A DNA stretch of 64,000 bases from Alteromonas australica (GTDB taxonomy: Bacteria > Pseudomonadota > Gammaproteobacteria > Enterobacterales > Alteromonadaceae). The translations under genes and the position numbers were made by a program. Below, piece by piece: positions 1 to 7,932 of the stretch. Below the pieces are notes generated by a model, which was not told where the DNA came from, ran no database searches, and saw only the letters and a program-made list of their open reading frames with translations. Positions within the stretch are counted from its first letter, which is position 1. Every line of letters begins with the position of its first letter. The DNA is taken from positions 3,162,001 to 3,226,000 of the forward strand of contig NZ_CP008849.1 in assembly GCF_000730385.1 (NCBI RefSeq). The letters are read 5' to 3'.

Positions 1-1103
1 TCTGGAGCAATTAAGGTGATGAGAGGTGAAGATGTACGAAAGGTATCCCAAATGGCGTAGAAGTCGTCATAGTAAGGTGTTGCCGTCCAAAGCGGGTTTT
101 CACCGGAACGATCTACCGGCATCAACATCGTATGATATAACCCTGTATAGAACATGACGCGCTGTTCTCGGCTTGCTGATTTATCTAATTCGATTTGCGC
201 AATTAACCGTTCCCACTTTTGTTCACTTTGCTCTCGTACCAGATTAAAGTTCCAATGCGGTATTTGACCTCGAAGATTCTCAGCTGCCTTGGCTTCGCTA
301 ATAAATGAAATGCCTATTTTCAGCTTAACTGTTTTACTTTTATGGTCGCTAAACCGGCAAACTACGCCCGTTTTATCACCCGAGTCATATTGACTCTTTA
401 TAGACGGATAAAGGGTGTCACCCTTGAACGTGCTAAAACTATCACAGGGTTGATTAACCTGGGCATGATAATACACCGTGTATGCATTACCATTATTCCA
501 ACCGCCGCGAATTCGACTATAGCCTCGAATTTCAGTTGGCGAAATGACTTCTACCTGAGAACCAACAAATTGCTGTGCTTCCCTTGCATCAGGAACGGCT
601 TTTTCACCTAGAAAAAATCCACCGTCTATTTTAATCGCATTGTTGCGATTATCACGAAACGTGTATTGATGAAATGCGGCTCTATCGGCGGTGGCTAGCT
701 CTGCTTTTATTCCCCACTTAACCAAATCAGTCGCATAGTAACCTACGCTGGTATGCTCATTGGCACGTAAACTCGTTTGCGCAACCGACTCGAAATCTCC
801 TGAATACGGCATAATAGAAATATTACCGTACTTAGGTCCGCCACCTGTACCGCTGACGTGTATTTGACTAAAGCCAACGAGGGGTTTGGTTAAATCTGGG
901 TCGTAACCACTATTACTGTGAGTGCCAATATCTGGCCCTGGCTTCACCATGCCAAATGGGTTACTGGGGCCAACGAACACGTTCCCCAAACCTTCTGAAC
1001 CAATGAAGGGGTCGATATATTCATGGTAGTTGTCCTTAGCGAAACTCATCGAACAACAAAGCAATATTGAAAGAAATAAAGTAGATTTCAGCAAATTGAG
1101 CAT
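1..1103 (-). CDS. GH92 alpha-mannosidase family exported protein, N-terminal part (runs off the window)
   Basis: Only the first 367 codons are present; the gene continues beyond position 1. The reading frame is open from the ATG at 1103. It begins with a Sec signal peptide (hydrophobic run, then SMSFA with likely cleavage before KDN, about residue 22). Next comes YIDPFIGSEGLGNVFVG followed by NPFGMVKPGPD, GYDPD and GFSQIHVSGTG, which is the typical start of the GH92 N-terminal beta-sandwich domain, and near the window edge IWDTFRTSSPL, the start of the (alpha/alpha)6 catalytic domain. GH92 enzymes are calcium-dependent exo-alpha-mannosidases. The catalytic residues are outside the window, so activity cannot be judged. 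It is transcribed away from the isomerase gene at 1547 and a palindrome lies 80 bases upstream. A weak Shine-Dalgarno (AAAGGT) precedes the start. Confidence 0.88.
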   Translation of the reverse strand, partial: MLNLLKSTLFLSILLCCSMSFAKDNYHEYIDPFIGSEGLGNVFVGPSNPFGMVKPGPDIGTHSNSGYDPDLTKPLVGFSQIHVSGTGGGPKYGNISIMPYSGDFESVAQTSLRANEHTSVGYYATDLVKWGIKAELATADRAAFHQYTFRDNRNNAIKIDGGFFLGEKAVPDAREAQQFVGSQVEVISPTEIRGYSRIRGGWNNGNAYTVYYHAQVNQPCDSFSTFKGDTLYPSIKSQYDSGDKTGVVCRFSDHKSKTVKLKIGISFISEAKAAENLRGQIPHWNFNLVREQSEQKWERLIAQIELDKSASREQRVMFYTGLYHTMLMPVDRSGENPLWTATPYYDDFYAIWDTFRTSSPLITLIAP

Positions 1104-1182
1104 TAATGTGACCTTTAAGCGCAAACTAATTGTGGAACTAGCCGCTATTAACGAAATTTTAACGAGTATTTTTTACCACGTC

Positions 1183-1200
1183 TTTGACACCGGTGTCAAA
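1183..1200. promoter_or_regulatory. 18-bp perfect palindrome, probable LacI-type operator
   Basis: TTTGACACCGGTGTCAAA is a perfect inverted repeat with a central CG, the form typical of LacI-family operators. It sits between two divergent sugar genes and covers possible -35 boxes (TTGACA) on both strands. I found no second copy in the window, and the cognate regulator is not in the window. Confidence 0.6.
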
Positions 1201-1213
1201 CCTAGCATATAGT
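1184..1213 (+). promoter_or_regulatory. Candidate promoter of isomerase-transporter-GH28 genes
   Basis: TTGACA at 1184-1189 and TATAGT at 1208-1213 are separated by 18 bases; the -35 lies inside the palindrome. The leader to the ATG at 1547 would be over 300 bases, so the downstream candidate at 1441-1469 could be the real one. Confidence 0.35.
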
Positions 1214-1546
1214 AGTTAACAGTCGACACGTTGGCCTCAGTAAATTTGTTAACGCTCGACTAGTCACTTTAATTGGACAAACCAATAAAACCTGAATTCC
1301 TATAGCTTTTGTAAACCCGAAAATGTTTACCACTCAACGATAAAGCCATAATAAATAGACTTATACTGGTGAAAAAAAATGTTATATGAAAGTAAACATT
1401 GCGTTTCTGTACGAGCAAATGATACCTTTTACAAATCGGCTTGACCAATAAAATAGCATTAACAACTATTTTCAGCCATGCTTTAGCAATAACGCCAACA
1501 TCATCCTGTTGTGCTGTTATTTTAGACACGGTTTATAGGTAATAAT

Positions 1547-2755
1547 ATGACCCCTCAACACATAGACAATTTTTACTCGCGCGCGTTCTTACTCAACCAC
1601 AGTGAAAAAATACTGGATTTTTACACGCCTCGGGTGATTGACCCTCAAGGAGGATATTTTCAAAATTATTTTGATGATGGAGAAATATTCGACCCTACAT
1701 ACAAACAGCTGGTGAGTAGTACACGAATTATTGTCAATTTTGCAAGGGCGAGCCAAGTCTTTAATAAACCCAATTATGCCGACATTGCACTGCACGGATT
1801 AGATTTTTTAGAGCAAGCGCATTGGCATGAAGAAACACAGTCGTATGCGTGGACCATTCGCAATCAACAAGCCGAAGACATGACCCAACAAGCTTATGGA
1901 TACGCATTTGTTTTGTTAGCTTATGCCGCTATTCAAAAAGCGGGTCTTAAAGAAGTGACGTCAAACATTGATGCTGTTTTCCAATTACTTGAACGTCGCT
2001 TTTGGCAACAAGATTATGGTTTATACGCCGATGAGCTCAGTGTCGATGACCTATTAAGTGACTATCGCGGACAAAACGCGAATATGCATATCTGTGAAGC
2101 CATGATTTCGGCTTATGAAGCAACTAATGACGAAAAGTATCTCAATCGGGCTTATCTAATTGCTCAGAACATTACGCAGCGCCAAGCTGCGCTGTCTGAT
2201 GGGCTGATATGGGAACATTACACAACGCACTTCGATATAGATTGGGAATACAATAAACACGACCCCAAAAACCTTTATCGACCTTGGGGATTTCAACCAG
2301 GCCACCAAACTGAGTGGAGTAAGTTACTGCTAGCCTTACACCAACATATAGAAGAGCCGAAACTACTTGAACGTGCCAAAACCCTATTTGAGCGAGCTTT
2401 CTCTTTATCTTGGGACCACCAATATGGAGGACTAGTCTACGGGTTCGATTCTGACGGTAAATGGTGTGACGATGATAAATATTTTTGGGTGCAAGCAGAA
2501 AGCTTTGCGGCTGCCGCTATCTTATTTAGTGAAACCGATAACCACGAATTTTTAAGTGCGTACCAACAACTATGGCAATACAGTTGGACGAACATGGTCG
2601 ACCATAAGTATGGTGCGTGGTTTAGGGTTCTCACCCGTGAAAATATCGCCTATTCAAAAGAAAAAAGTAGTGCTGGCGCCAAGTGCGATTATCATACATT
2701 GGGTGCCTGTTTCGACGTACTCGCCCATATGCCACCTACCACAGAAGGGCTATAA
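1547..2755 (+). CDS. AGE-family sugar isomerase/2-epimerase, probable mannose isomerase
   Basis: A 402-residue cytoplasmic protein of the N-acylglucosamine 2-epimerase (AGE) family, which folds as an (alpha/alpha)6 barrel and interconverts aldoses and ketoses or epimerises them. Family features are STRIIVNFARA near residue 60 (the conserved Arg), DDKYFWVQAES late in the chain, and FRPxG-like RPWGFQPGHQTEWSKLLLAL around residues 245-265, holding a catalytic His-x-x-Glu-Trp. No signal peptide. Length matches mannose isomerases and AGE enzymes (about 390-420). The neighbouring alpha-mannosidase and sugar transporter favour D-mannose as substrate, giving fructose; this is inference, and cellobiose 2-epimerase or glucosamine epimerase activity remains possible. 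It heads a plus-strand cluster; the transporter starts 2 bases after its stop. Confidence 0.82.
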   Translation: MTPQHIDNFYSRAFLLNHSEKILDFYTPRVIDPQGGYFQNYFDDGEIFDPTYKQLVSSTRIIVNFARASQVFNKPNYADIALHGLDFLEQAHWHEETQSYAWTIRNQQAEDMTQQAYGYAFVLLAYAAIQKAGLKEVTSNIDAVFQLLERRFWQQDYGLYADELSVDDLLSDYRGQNANMHICEAMISAYEATNDEKYLNRAYLIAQNITQRQAALSDGLIWEHYTTHFDIDWEYNKHDPKNLYRPWGFQPGHQTEWSKLLLALHQHIEEPKLLERAKTLFERAFSLSWDHQYGGLVYGFDSDGKWCDDDKYFWVQAESFAAAAILFSETDNHEFLSAYQQLWQYSWTNMVDHKYGAWFRVLTRENIAYSKEKSSAGAKCDYHTLGACFDVLAHMPPTTEGL

Positions 2756-2757
2756 AT

Positions 2758-3984
2758 ATGCATATTTCGACTTCTGGTACTGAACGCCAACCCTCCCCCG
2801 CGGCCTTTAATGCCCGATTTGCATTAATGGTAATGACATCACTCTTTTTCATATGGGGCTTTATTACTGCACTAAATGATATTTTGCTACCTTACTTAAA
2901 AAATGCATTTTCGTTAACGTATTTTCAGGCTGGATTGGTTCAATTTTGCTTCTTTGGCGCTTATTTCATTGTGTCACCATTCGCAGGCCGCTTCCTCGAA
3001 AAAATTGGTTATAAAAAAGGCATAGTGGTGGGCCTTTTAACTATTGCTAGCGGATGTGTTCTATTTTATCCCGCTGCCGAGATATCCATGTACCCACTCT
3101 TTCTATTTGCCTTATTTGTTCTGGCATCAGGGGTAACCATGCTACAGGTTTCTGCTAACCCTTATGTTGCTGTTCTCGGCCCAGAAAGCACAGCAGCGAG
3201 TCGACTCAACTTAGCGCAAGCTATTAATTCAGTTGGACATACTGCAGGCCCCATGTTTGGTGCATTGCTTATTTTGGCTGCAACCAGTGAGGCAGGTTCG
3301 GCAAAATCAGTACAAACACCCTACCTTATTATTGCAGGGGCGTTAGTGATAGTTGCGTTATTGTTTCTAAAAATGAAGCTCCCAAACATTAGTGAACATG
3401 TTGAAAAAGATCAGGCATCCCCCCCTTTCTCGTTGTTTGCGCACAAACATCTGTATTTAGGTGTATTGGCGATTTTCCTTTACGTAGGTGCAGAGGTGTC
3501 CATCGGCAGTTATTTGGTAAACCTATTTATGCAGCTCGGTATCGACAACATGAATGAAGTCACCGCAGGTAAGATGGTCTCGTATTATTGGGGCGCCGCC
3601 ATGGTAGGACGGTTCATAGGAGCAGCCATCCTCAACTTCATCAAAGCGACAACCCTCTTGGCCATTAACGCTGTACTTGCTATTAGCATGATAGTTATCG
3701 CGGTAAATATGGAAGGAAGTCTTGCTATGTGGTCTATATTAGCAGTGGGCTTTTTCAATTCAATTATGTTTCCCACCATTTTCACATTGGCAATTCGGGG
3801 CCTAGGAGAATATACCGGGCGAGGTTCTGGTTATTTATGCCAAGGTATTGTCGGCGGTGCAATTTTGCCTTTGTTGCAAGGTTTTGCAGCAGATGCCATG
3901 GGGTTACAGATGAGCTTTTTAATTCCGGCTATTAGCTACCTATATATTGCTTGGTATGCAGTAAAAGGAAGCAAAATTAATTAG
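2758..3984 (+). CDS. FHS-family sugar:H+ symporter (FucP/GluP-like)
   Basis: A 408-residue inner-membrane transporter of the major facilitator superfamily, fucose-galactose-glucose:H+ symporter (FHS) branch. Visible family signs are FFIWGFITALNDILLPYLK in helix 1, the GRFLEKIGYKKG loop between helices 2 and 3, and the QVSANPYVAVLGPESTAASRLNLAQA stretch split here as QVSANPYVAVLG and SRLNLAQA. About 12 hydrophobic segments. The open frame extends 25 codons upstream into the isomerase gene, but the ATG at 2758 has GAAGGG 8 bases before it and lies 2 bases after the isomerase stop, so translation is probably coupled. Context suggests mannose; family members also carry glucose, galactose, fucose or GlcNAc. 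Confidence 0.85.
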   Translation: MHISTSGTERQPSPAAFNARFALMVMTSLFFIWGFITALNDILLPYLKNAFSLTYFQAGLVQFCFFGAYFIVSPFAGRFLEKIGYKKGIVVGLLTIASGCVLFYPAAEISMYPLFLFALFVLASGVTMLQVSANPYVAVLGPESTAASRLNLAQAINSVGHTAGPMFGALLILAATSEAGSAKSVQTPYLIIAGALVIVALLFLKMKLPNISEHVEKDQASPPFSLFAHKHLYLGVLAIFLYVGAEVSIGSYLVNLFMQLGIDNMNEVTAGKMVSYYWGAAMVGRFIGAAILNFIKATTLLAINAVLAISMIVIAVNMEGSLAMWSILAVGFFNSIMFPTIFTLAIRGLGEYTGRGSGYLCQGIVGGAILPLLQGFAADAMGLQMSFLIPAISYLYIAWYAVKGSKIN

Positions 3985-4046
3985 CTTAGGTCAATCCACA
4001 TTACTCTTTAAATCTTAGTCAAAAACGCCGAAAGAGGATTCTAACC

Positions 4047-5711
4047 ATGGTTACCCTTACATCTCGACGACATTTTATGAAAACCACCCTATCGGGTGTG
4101 ATTGCTGCTTCGTTATTCTCGGGAACTCTGCAAGCGAAAATGCTTGAACGTTACTACGAACAATTTAGCACTTCGCGACAACCGAGCAACCGGGTTTCAC
4201 CGAGTATAGGCAAGCGAATAAGCGTAAAAAAATACGGCGCTACGGGCAATGGTAAATCACTCGACACTAAGGCTATTCAATCTACTATCGACGCTATCAG
4301 CGAAAGTGGCGATATAGGCACGGTTTGGCTTCCTGCTGGAGTATATTTAAGCGGCACCCTTCACCTAGCGAGCAATGTTAACTTAGAAATTGACGAAAAT
4401 GCCATATTGCTTGGCAGTACGAATATACGTGACTACGAAGATGCGAACGGCAAAGTTCACGCGTTAATAGAAGCTAATGACTGTCACAATATTGCGATTT
4501 TTGGAAAGGGCACTATTAATGGCCAGGGGCGTCAACTAGGGCTCAATATAAACCGCTTGCATCATGCAAAAGAGCGTATTGAAAGCGATTTTAATGAAAG
4601 AAGAAACCGTTCTCGCCATCGCCCCAGCGTGCTAGCGGTTCATCACTGCAATACTGTCAAAGTTTACGACATCACTATTGAGAATGGCGCATTTTGGGTT
4701 CAACATTATGCAGCTTGTCAAAACCTACATATCGACAATATCGTGGTACAAAGCGATACATTTTGGAATAATGACGGCATTGATATAAACGATTGTGAAA
4801 ATGTTCGTATTACTGGCTGCTTTGTAAACGCTGCCGATGATGCTATTTGCCTAAAATCTACGACCAAAGGCGATATACATAATGACAACATATATATTGG
4901 CAAATGCGTGCTACGATCCAGTTCCAACGGAATTAAGTTCGGTACCGAAAGCCAGAACGGTTTTACCAATGTAGAAATAGAAAATATTACTGTATTCGAT
5001 ACGTACCGAAGTGCAATTGCATTGGAAACGGTGGACGGAGCAAAACTGGAAAACGTCACAATTAATAATATTAATGCCCAGAACGTAGGTTGTGCTATTT
5101 TCATTCGCTTAGGACAACGTAACCGGGATGTACCTACAAACACACCTCTTGGCAGCATTAAAAATATCAGCATCACCAATGTAAATGCGCATATTAGCTT
5201 TGGGCGCGCAGATATTAATTATGACTTGCGTGGTCCTGGTCTAAACACGTTCTTCAACCCTATCCCAGCCTCAATAACAGGCCTTCCCGATGCATTGGTG
5301 GAAAATGTTACACTTGAGCACATTTCTATTAGCTATCCGGGAAGAGCTAACAAGGGCTTGGCATATCGGCCATACGATCAATTATTTTTGGTTCCCCAAG
5401 AACGCGATGCCTATCCGGAATACACCATGTTTGGAGAACTACCAAGCTGGGGATTGTTTGTCAGGCATGTGAAGGGCATTACGCTTAACGATGTTTCATT
5501 AGCCGCACGAGAGCACGATTTTAGACCTGCTTTGGTATTTGATGATGTAAACGGCATTAATCTTTCAGACGTAACGTTACACGCTGTTAACGATACGCAC
5601 TTAGTATTGCACAATACTAAAAATGTTAACGTCGATGCCTTGGTCGCGACAAACAACAACCAGAAGCTAGCACCTATTTCGCGTTCTGCATGGCATCAAT
5701 CAAAAGACTAG
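4047..5711 (+). CDS. Tat-exported GH28-like beta-helix protein with altered active site
   Basis: A 554-residue protein. The N terminus contains SRRHFMK followed by a hydrophobic segment, a canonical twin-arginine signal, so the first ATG (4047) is chosen over the one at 4077; AGAGG precedes it by 9 bases. ISVKKYGATGNGKSLDTKAIQ (from about residue 58) opens a right-handed parallel beta-helix of the GH28 polygalacturonase/pectate-lyase class. Of the GH28 catalytic signature, NDG (Asp243) and the Asp-Asp pair (264-265) are present, but the Gly-His-Gly motif is SNG (293-295) and the Arg-Ile-Lys motif is not visible. It may therefore be a divergent exo-hydrolase or have another substrate. It follows the transporter by 62 bases, probably in one operon with the mannose-related genes. 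Confidence 0.75.
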   Translation: MVTLTSRRHFMKTTLSGVIAASLFSGTLQAKMLERYYEQFSTSRQPSNRVSPSIGKRISVKKYGATGNGKSLDTKAIQSTIDAISESGDIGTVWLPAGVYLSGTLHLASNVNLEIDENAILLGSTNIRDYEDANGKVHALIEANDCHNIAIFGKGTINGQGRQLGLNINRLHHAKERIESDFNERRNRSRHRPSVLAVHHCNTVKVYDITIENGAFWVQHYAACQNLHIDNIVVQSDTFWNNDGIDINDCENVRITGCFVNAADDAICLKSTTKGDIHNDNIYIGKCVLRSSSNGIKFGTESQNGFTNVEIENITVFDTYRSAIALETVDGAKLENVTINNINAQNVGCAIFIRLGQRNRDVPTNTPLGSIKNISITNVNAHISFGRADINYDLRGPGLNTFFNPIPASITGLPDALVENVTLEHISISYPGRANKGLAYRPYDQLFLVPQERDAYPEYTMFGELPSWGLFVRHVKGITLNDVSLAAREHDFRPALVFDDVNGINLSDVTLHAVNDTHLVLHNTKNVNVDALVATNNNQKLAPISRSAWHQSKD

Positions 5712-5732
5712 CGCCTAAAATTAACGCCTAAC

Positions 5733-5754
5733 TGCTTGACCATTTGGTTGAGCA
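5733..5754. terminator. Possible weak hairpin between convergent genes
   Basis: TGCTTGACC and GGTTGAGCA can pair over 9 positions with two G-U pairs around an ATTT loop. There is no clear T tract, so its function as a terminator for either convergent gene is uncertain. Confidence 0.3.
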
Positions 5755-5758
5755 ATTC

Positions 5759-6202
5759 CTACCGCTTAGCTCCCTTTGAGGCTAACCACTGTAACCCCTC
5801 TTTTTCATCAGCACAAAAGAAGTAATCGATTTCCGCAGCTATATAAACCCGTTCAAACTGGCTGCGAACCAGCGCTGGAATATCAGCGTTTGTCACCACT
5901 AAAGCACAAGCTGACATACCATAGATTTTGCGAAGTTTAATTGAGTCTATTAGGGTAGCTTCTGCCGCTGGGGTTAAAATACCCGTACCTTGAACAAATC
6001 CTAAAAAGCCCCATTGTTGCCCTCTAAGGCTCAACGCAATCTCTTTAACATCGTCGTGATATTGCTTCAAAATCGCTTCGTTAACGACGCCTCGACCGTC
6101 TACTCGCAGCACGCTCCCGATCAGCTCAATATCATATTCGGCATGTTTGGTTTCTGCATGAGAGGTATTCTTGCCAAGCGTATGAATATTGTTCGGGACC
6201 AT
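5759..6202 (-). CDS. Unknown 147-aa protein, possibly STAS/SpoIIAA-like
   Basis: I do not recognise a named family. The chain is soluble, has no signal peptide, and reads as alternating strands and helices: YDIELIGSVLRVDGRGVVNEAI, then WGFLGFVQGTGIL, then SACALVVTNADI. This pattern resembles STAS/SpoIIAA-like domains, but that is only a fold guess. Homologues of this type are, to my memory, annotated as hypothetical in Alteromonadales. The only early start is the ATG at 6202; the Shine-Dalgarno is poor (GAGA). It stands alone between the convergent GH28-like gene and the lpd terminator. Confidence 0.6.
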   Translation of the reverse strand: MVPNNIHTLGKNTSHAETKHAEYDIELIGSVLRVDGRGVVNEAILKQYHDDVKEIALSLRGQQWGFLGFVQGTGILTPAAEATLIDSIKLRKIYGMSACALVVTNADIPALVRSQFERVYIAAEIDYFFCADEKEGLQWLASKGAKR

Positions 6203-6330
6203 AATGTCTCATTTAAAACTAACCGCAAATGACCTGCTCTAATATTAGGCGCTACTTTTACATTGCGCCAAGTTAGTGCTATTAAAAACAAAGTCCATTA
6301 GTAGTAAATAGTCAAAAGCGACGCTAAACA

Positions 6331-6356
6331 TAAAAAACCCGCCATTTGGCGGGTTT
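6331..6356 (-). terminator. Rho-independent terminator of the pdh operon
   Basis: A 9-bp perfect stem (AAACCCGCC with GGCGGGTTT) around a 4-base loop, followed on the minus strand by a T run, 22 bases after the lpd stop. Confidence 0.9.
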
Positions 6357-6378
6357 CTGCGTTAGCGACTAAGCTAAC

Positions 6379-7800
6379 TTACTTCTTTTTCTTTGCCTTA
6401 GGGTTAGGCAAATCGGTAATACTACCTTCAAAGATTTCAGACGCTAAGCCGATAGACTCGTTAAGTGTTGGGTGAGCGTGAATAGTTAATGCAACATCTT
6501 CTGCATCAGCACCCATCTCAATAGCTAGGCCAATTTCACCGAGCATTTCGCCCGCGTTGGTACCTACCATTGCACCACCAATAACGCGGCCAGTTTCTTT
6601 TTCGAAGATCATCTTGGTCATACCGTTAGTTGCATCAGAGGCAATCGCACGGCCTGAAGCAGCCCAAGGGAAAGTTGCAGTTTCATAGCTTACGCCCTGC
6701 TCTTTCGCTTCTTTTTCCGTTAAACCCACCCAAGCGACTTCTGGCTCAGTATAGGCAACTGAAGGAATAGCACGTGGGTCGAAGTAGTGCTTCTGCCCAG
6801 CAATAACTTCTGCTGCAACATGGCCTTCATGCACCGCTTTGTGTGCAAGCATTGGCTGACCAACAAGGTCACCGATTGCAAAGATGTGGTCAACGTTAGT
6901 ACGCATTTGCTTATCAACATTGATAAAGCCACGCTCGTCAACGTTTACGCCAGCAGTATCAGCACCAACTAGCTTGCCATTTGGCTTACGACCAACAGCA
7001 ACCAATACTTTATCGTAACGAACGGGTTCAGCAGGCGCTTTTTTGCCTTCAAAGGTCACATACAAGCCATCATCTTTTGCTTCAACCGCAGTTACTTTGG
7101 TTTCTAGCATGATGTTAAACTTGTCTTTGTAGTCTTTCATGAATACTTTCATGATGTCTTTGTCAGCTGCTGGGATTAGCTGGTCTAAGAACTCTACTAC
7201 ATCAATTTTTGAGCCTAGTGCTTCGTACACTGTGCCCATTTCTAGACCGATGATACCACCGCCTAGTACTAGCATTTTCTCTGGAATGTCTTTCATTTCC
7301 AAAGCGCCAGTTGAATCAATTACACGGTCATCTTCAGGGATGAACGGAAGGCTTACTGGCTCAGAACCCGCAGCAATAATCGCTTTTTCAAAAGTAATCG
7401 TAGTAACGTCGTCACCATCTTTTACTTCTAGGGTATTAGCGCCTGTGAACTTGCCGTAACCTTTAACGTGTTTGGTTTTACGCATTTTTGACATGCCGCC
7501 AAGACCGTTAGTTAGTTGGCTAACAACGCTGTCTTTGTATTCGCGGATTTTGTCTAAGTCGATGGTAGGCTCGCCGAAAGTCACACCGTGGCTTGCAAGG
7601 TGCTTTGCTTCTTTCATTACTTTAGCAACGTGAAGAAGGGCTTTTGAAGGAATACAGCCTACATTTAGACAAACACCACCTAGGGTGTCACGAGAGTCTA
7701 CGATAACTGTTTCAATACCTAAGTCAGCTGCACGGAAAGCTGCTGAATAACCGCCAGGGCCGCCGCCCAGTACCACCAATTGCGTTTTTATTTCGCTCAT
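6379..7800 (-). CDS. lpd: Dihydrolipoamide dehydrogenase (E3)
   Basis: A 473-residue flavoprotein that reoxidises the dihydrolipoyl groups of pyruvate and 2-oxoglutarate dehydrogenase complexes with NAD+. The FAD site VVLGGGPGGYSAAFRA is near residue 10, the redox disulfide GGVCLNVGCIPSK at about 45-57, the NAD site GGGIIGLEMG near 185, and the catalytic His-Glu pair in HAHPTLNES near 445. A frame extension to a TTG at 7812 exists, but the ATG at 7800 matches the family start MSEIKTQ and has GAGG before it. It is the last gene of the operon, 132 bases after aceF, with a strong hairpin in between. The tail is lysine-rich (PKAKKKK). Confidence 0.97.
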   Translation of the reverse strand: MSEIKTQLVVLGGGPGGYSAAFRAADLGIETVIVDSRDTLGGVCLNVGCIPSKALLHVAKVMKEAKHLASHGVTFGEPTIDLDKIREYKDSVVSQLTNGLGGMSKMRKTKHVKGYGKFTGANTLEVKDGDDVTTITFEKAIIAAGSEPVSLPFIPEDDRVIDSTGALEMKDIPEKMLVLGGGIIGLEMGTVYEALGSKIDVVEFLDQLIPAADKDIMKVFMKDYKDKFNIMLETKVTAVEAKDDGLYVTFEGKKAPAEPVRYDKVLVAVGRKPNGKLVGADTAGVNVDERGFINVDKQMRTNVDHIFAIGDLVGQPMLAHKAVHEGHVAAEVIAGQKHYFDPRAIPSVAYTEPEVAWVGLTEKEAKEQGVSYETATFPWAASGRAIASDATNGMTKMIFEKETGRVIGGAMVGTNAGEMLGEIGLAIEMGADAEDVALTIHAHPTLNESIGLASEIFEGSITDLPNPKAKKKK

Positions 7801-7830
7801 TGTGAACCTCAATCCTGTTCTTGTAGGGTC

Positions 7831-7856
7831 ATGCTATTACTTTTGTGTAATAGCAT
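7831..7856. other. 10-bp perfect stem-loop between aceF and lpd
   Basis: ATGCTATTAC and GTAATAGCAT pair perfectly around a 6-base loop. No T tract follows on the minus strand, so it is more likely an mRNA processing or stabilising element, or an operator, than a terminator. Confidence 0.5.
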
Positions 7857-7932
7857 AACCTAAATGCCGCCAAATGGGCTGATAAAATCGTCGAAAATGT
7901 TACTGATATTGTAAACTTTTTCGACCTTTTAC

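Larger units (their letters stand above)
1104..1546. other. Divergent control region between GH92 and isomerase genes
   Basis: About 440 bases without a convincing gene. It holds the palindrome at 1183-1200 and promoter-like motifs on both sides. A second promoter candidate for the plus strand is TTGACC at 1441-1446 with AACTAT 17 bases later at 1464. Short open frames here (1030-1212 plus, 1269-1529 minus) lack ribosome sites and family resemblance and are treated as noise. Confidence 0.5.

Noticed and set aside
1269..1529. 86-residue open frame in the intergenic region before the isomerase gene
   Set aside because: Low-complexity hydrophobic product, no Shine-Dalgarno, and it would occupy the promoter region of the isomerase gene.
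4718..5179. 153-residue open frame on the minus strand
   Set aside because: Antisense to the GH28-like gene, with no start signals or recognisable motifs.
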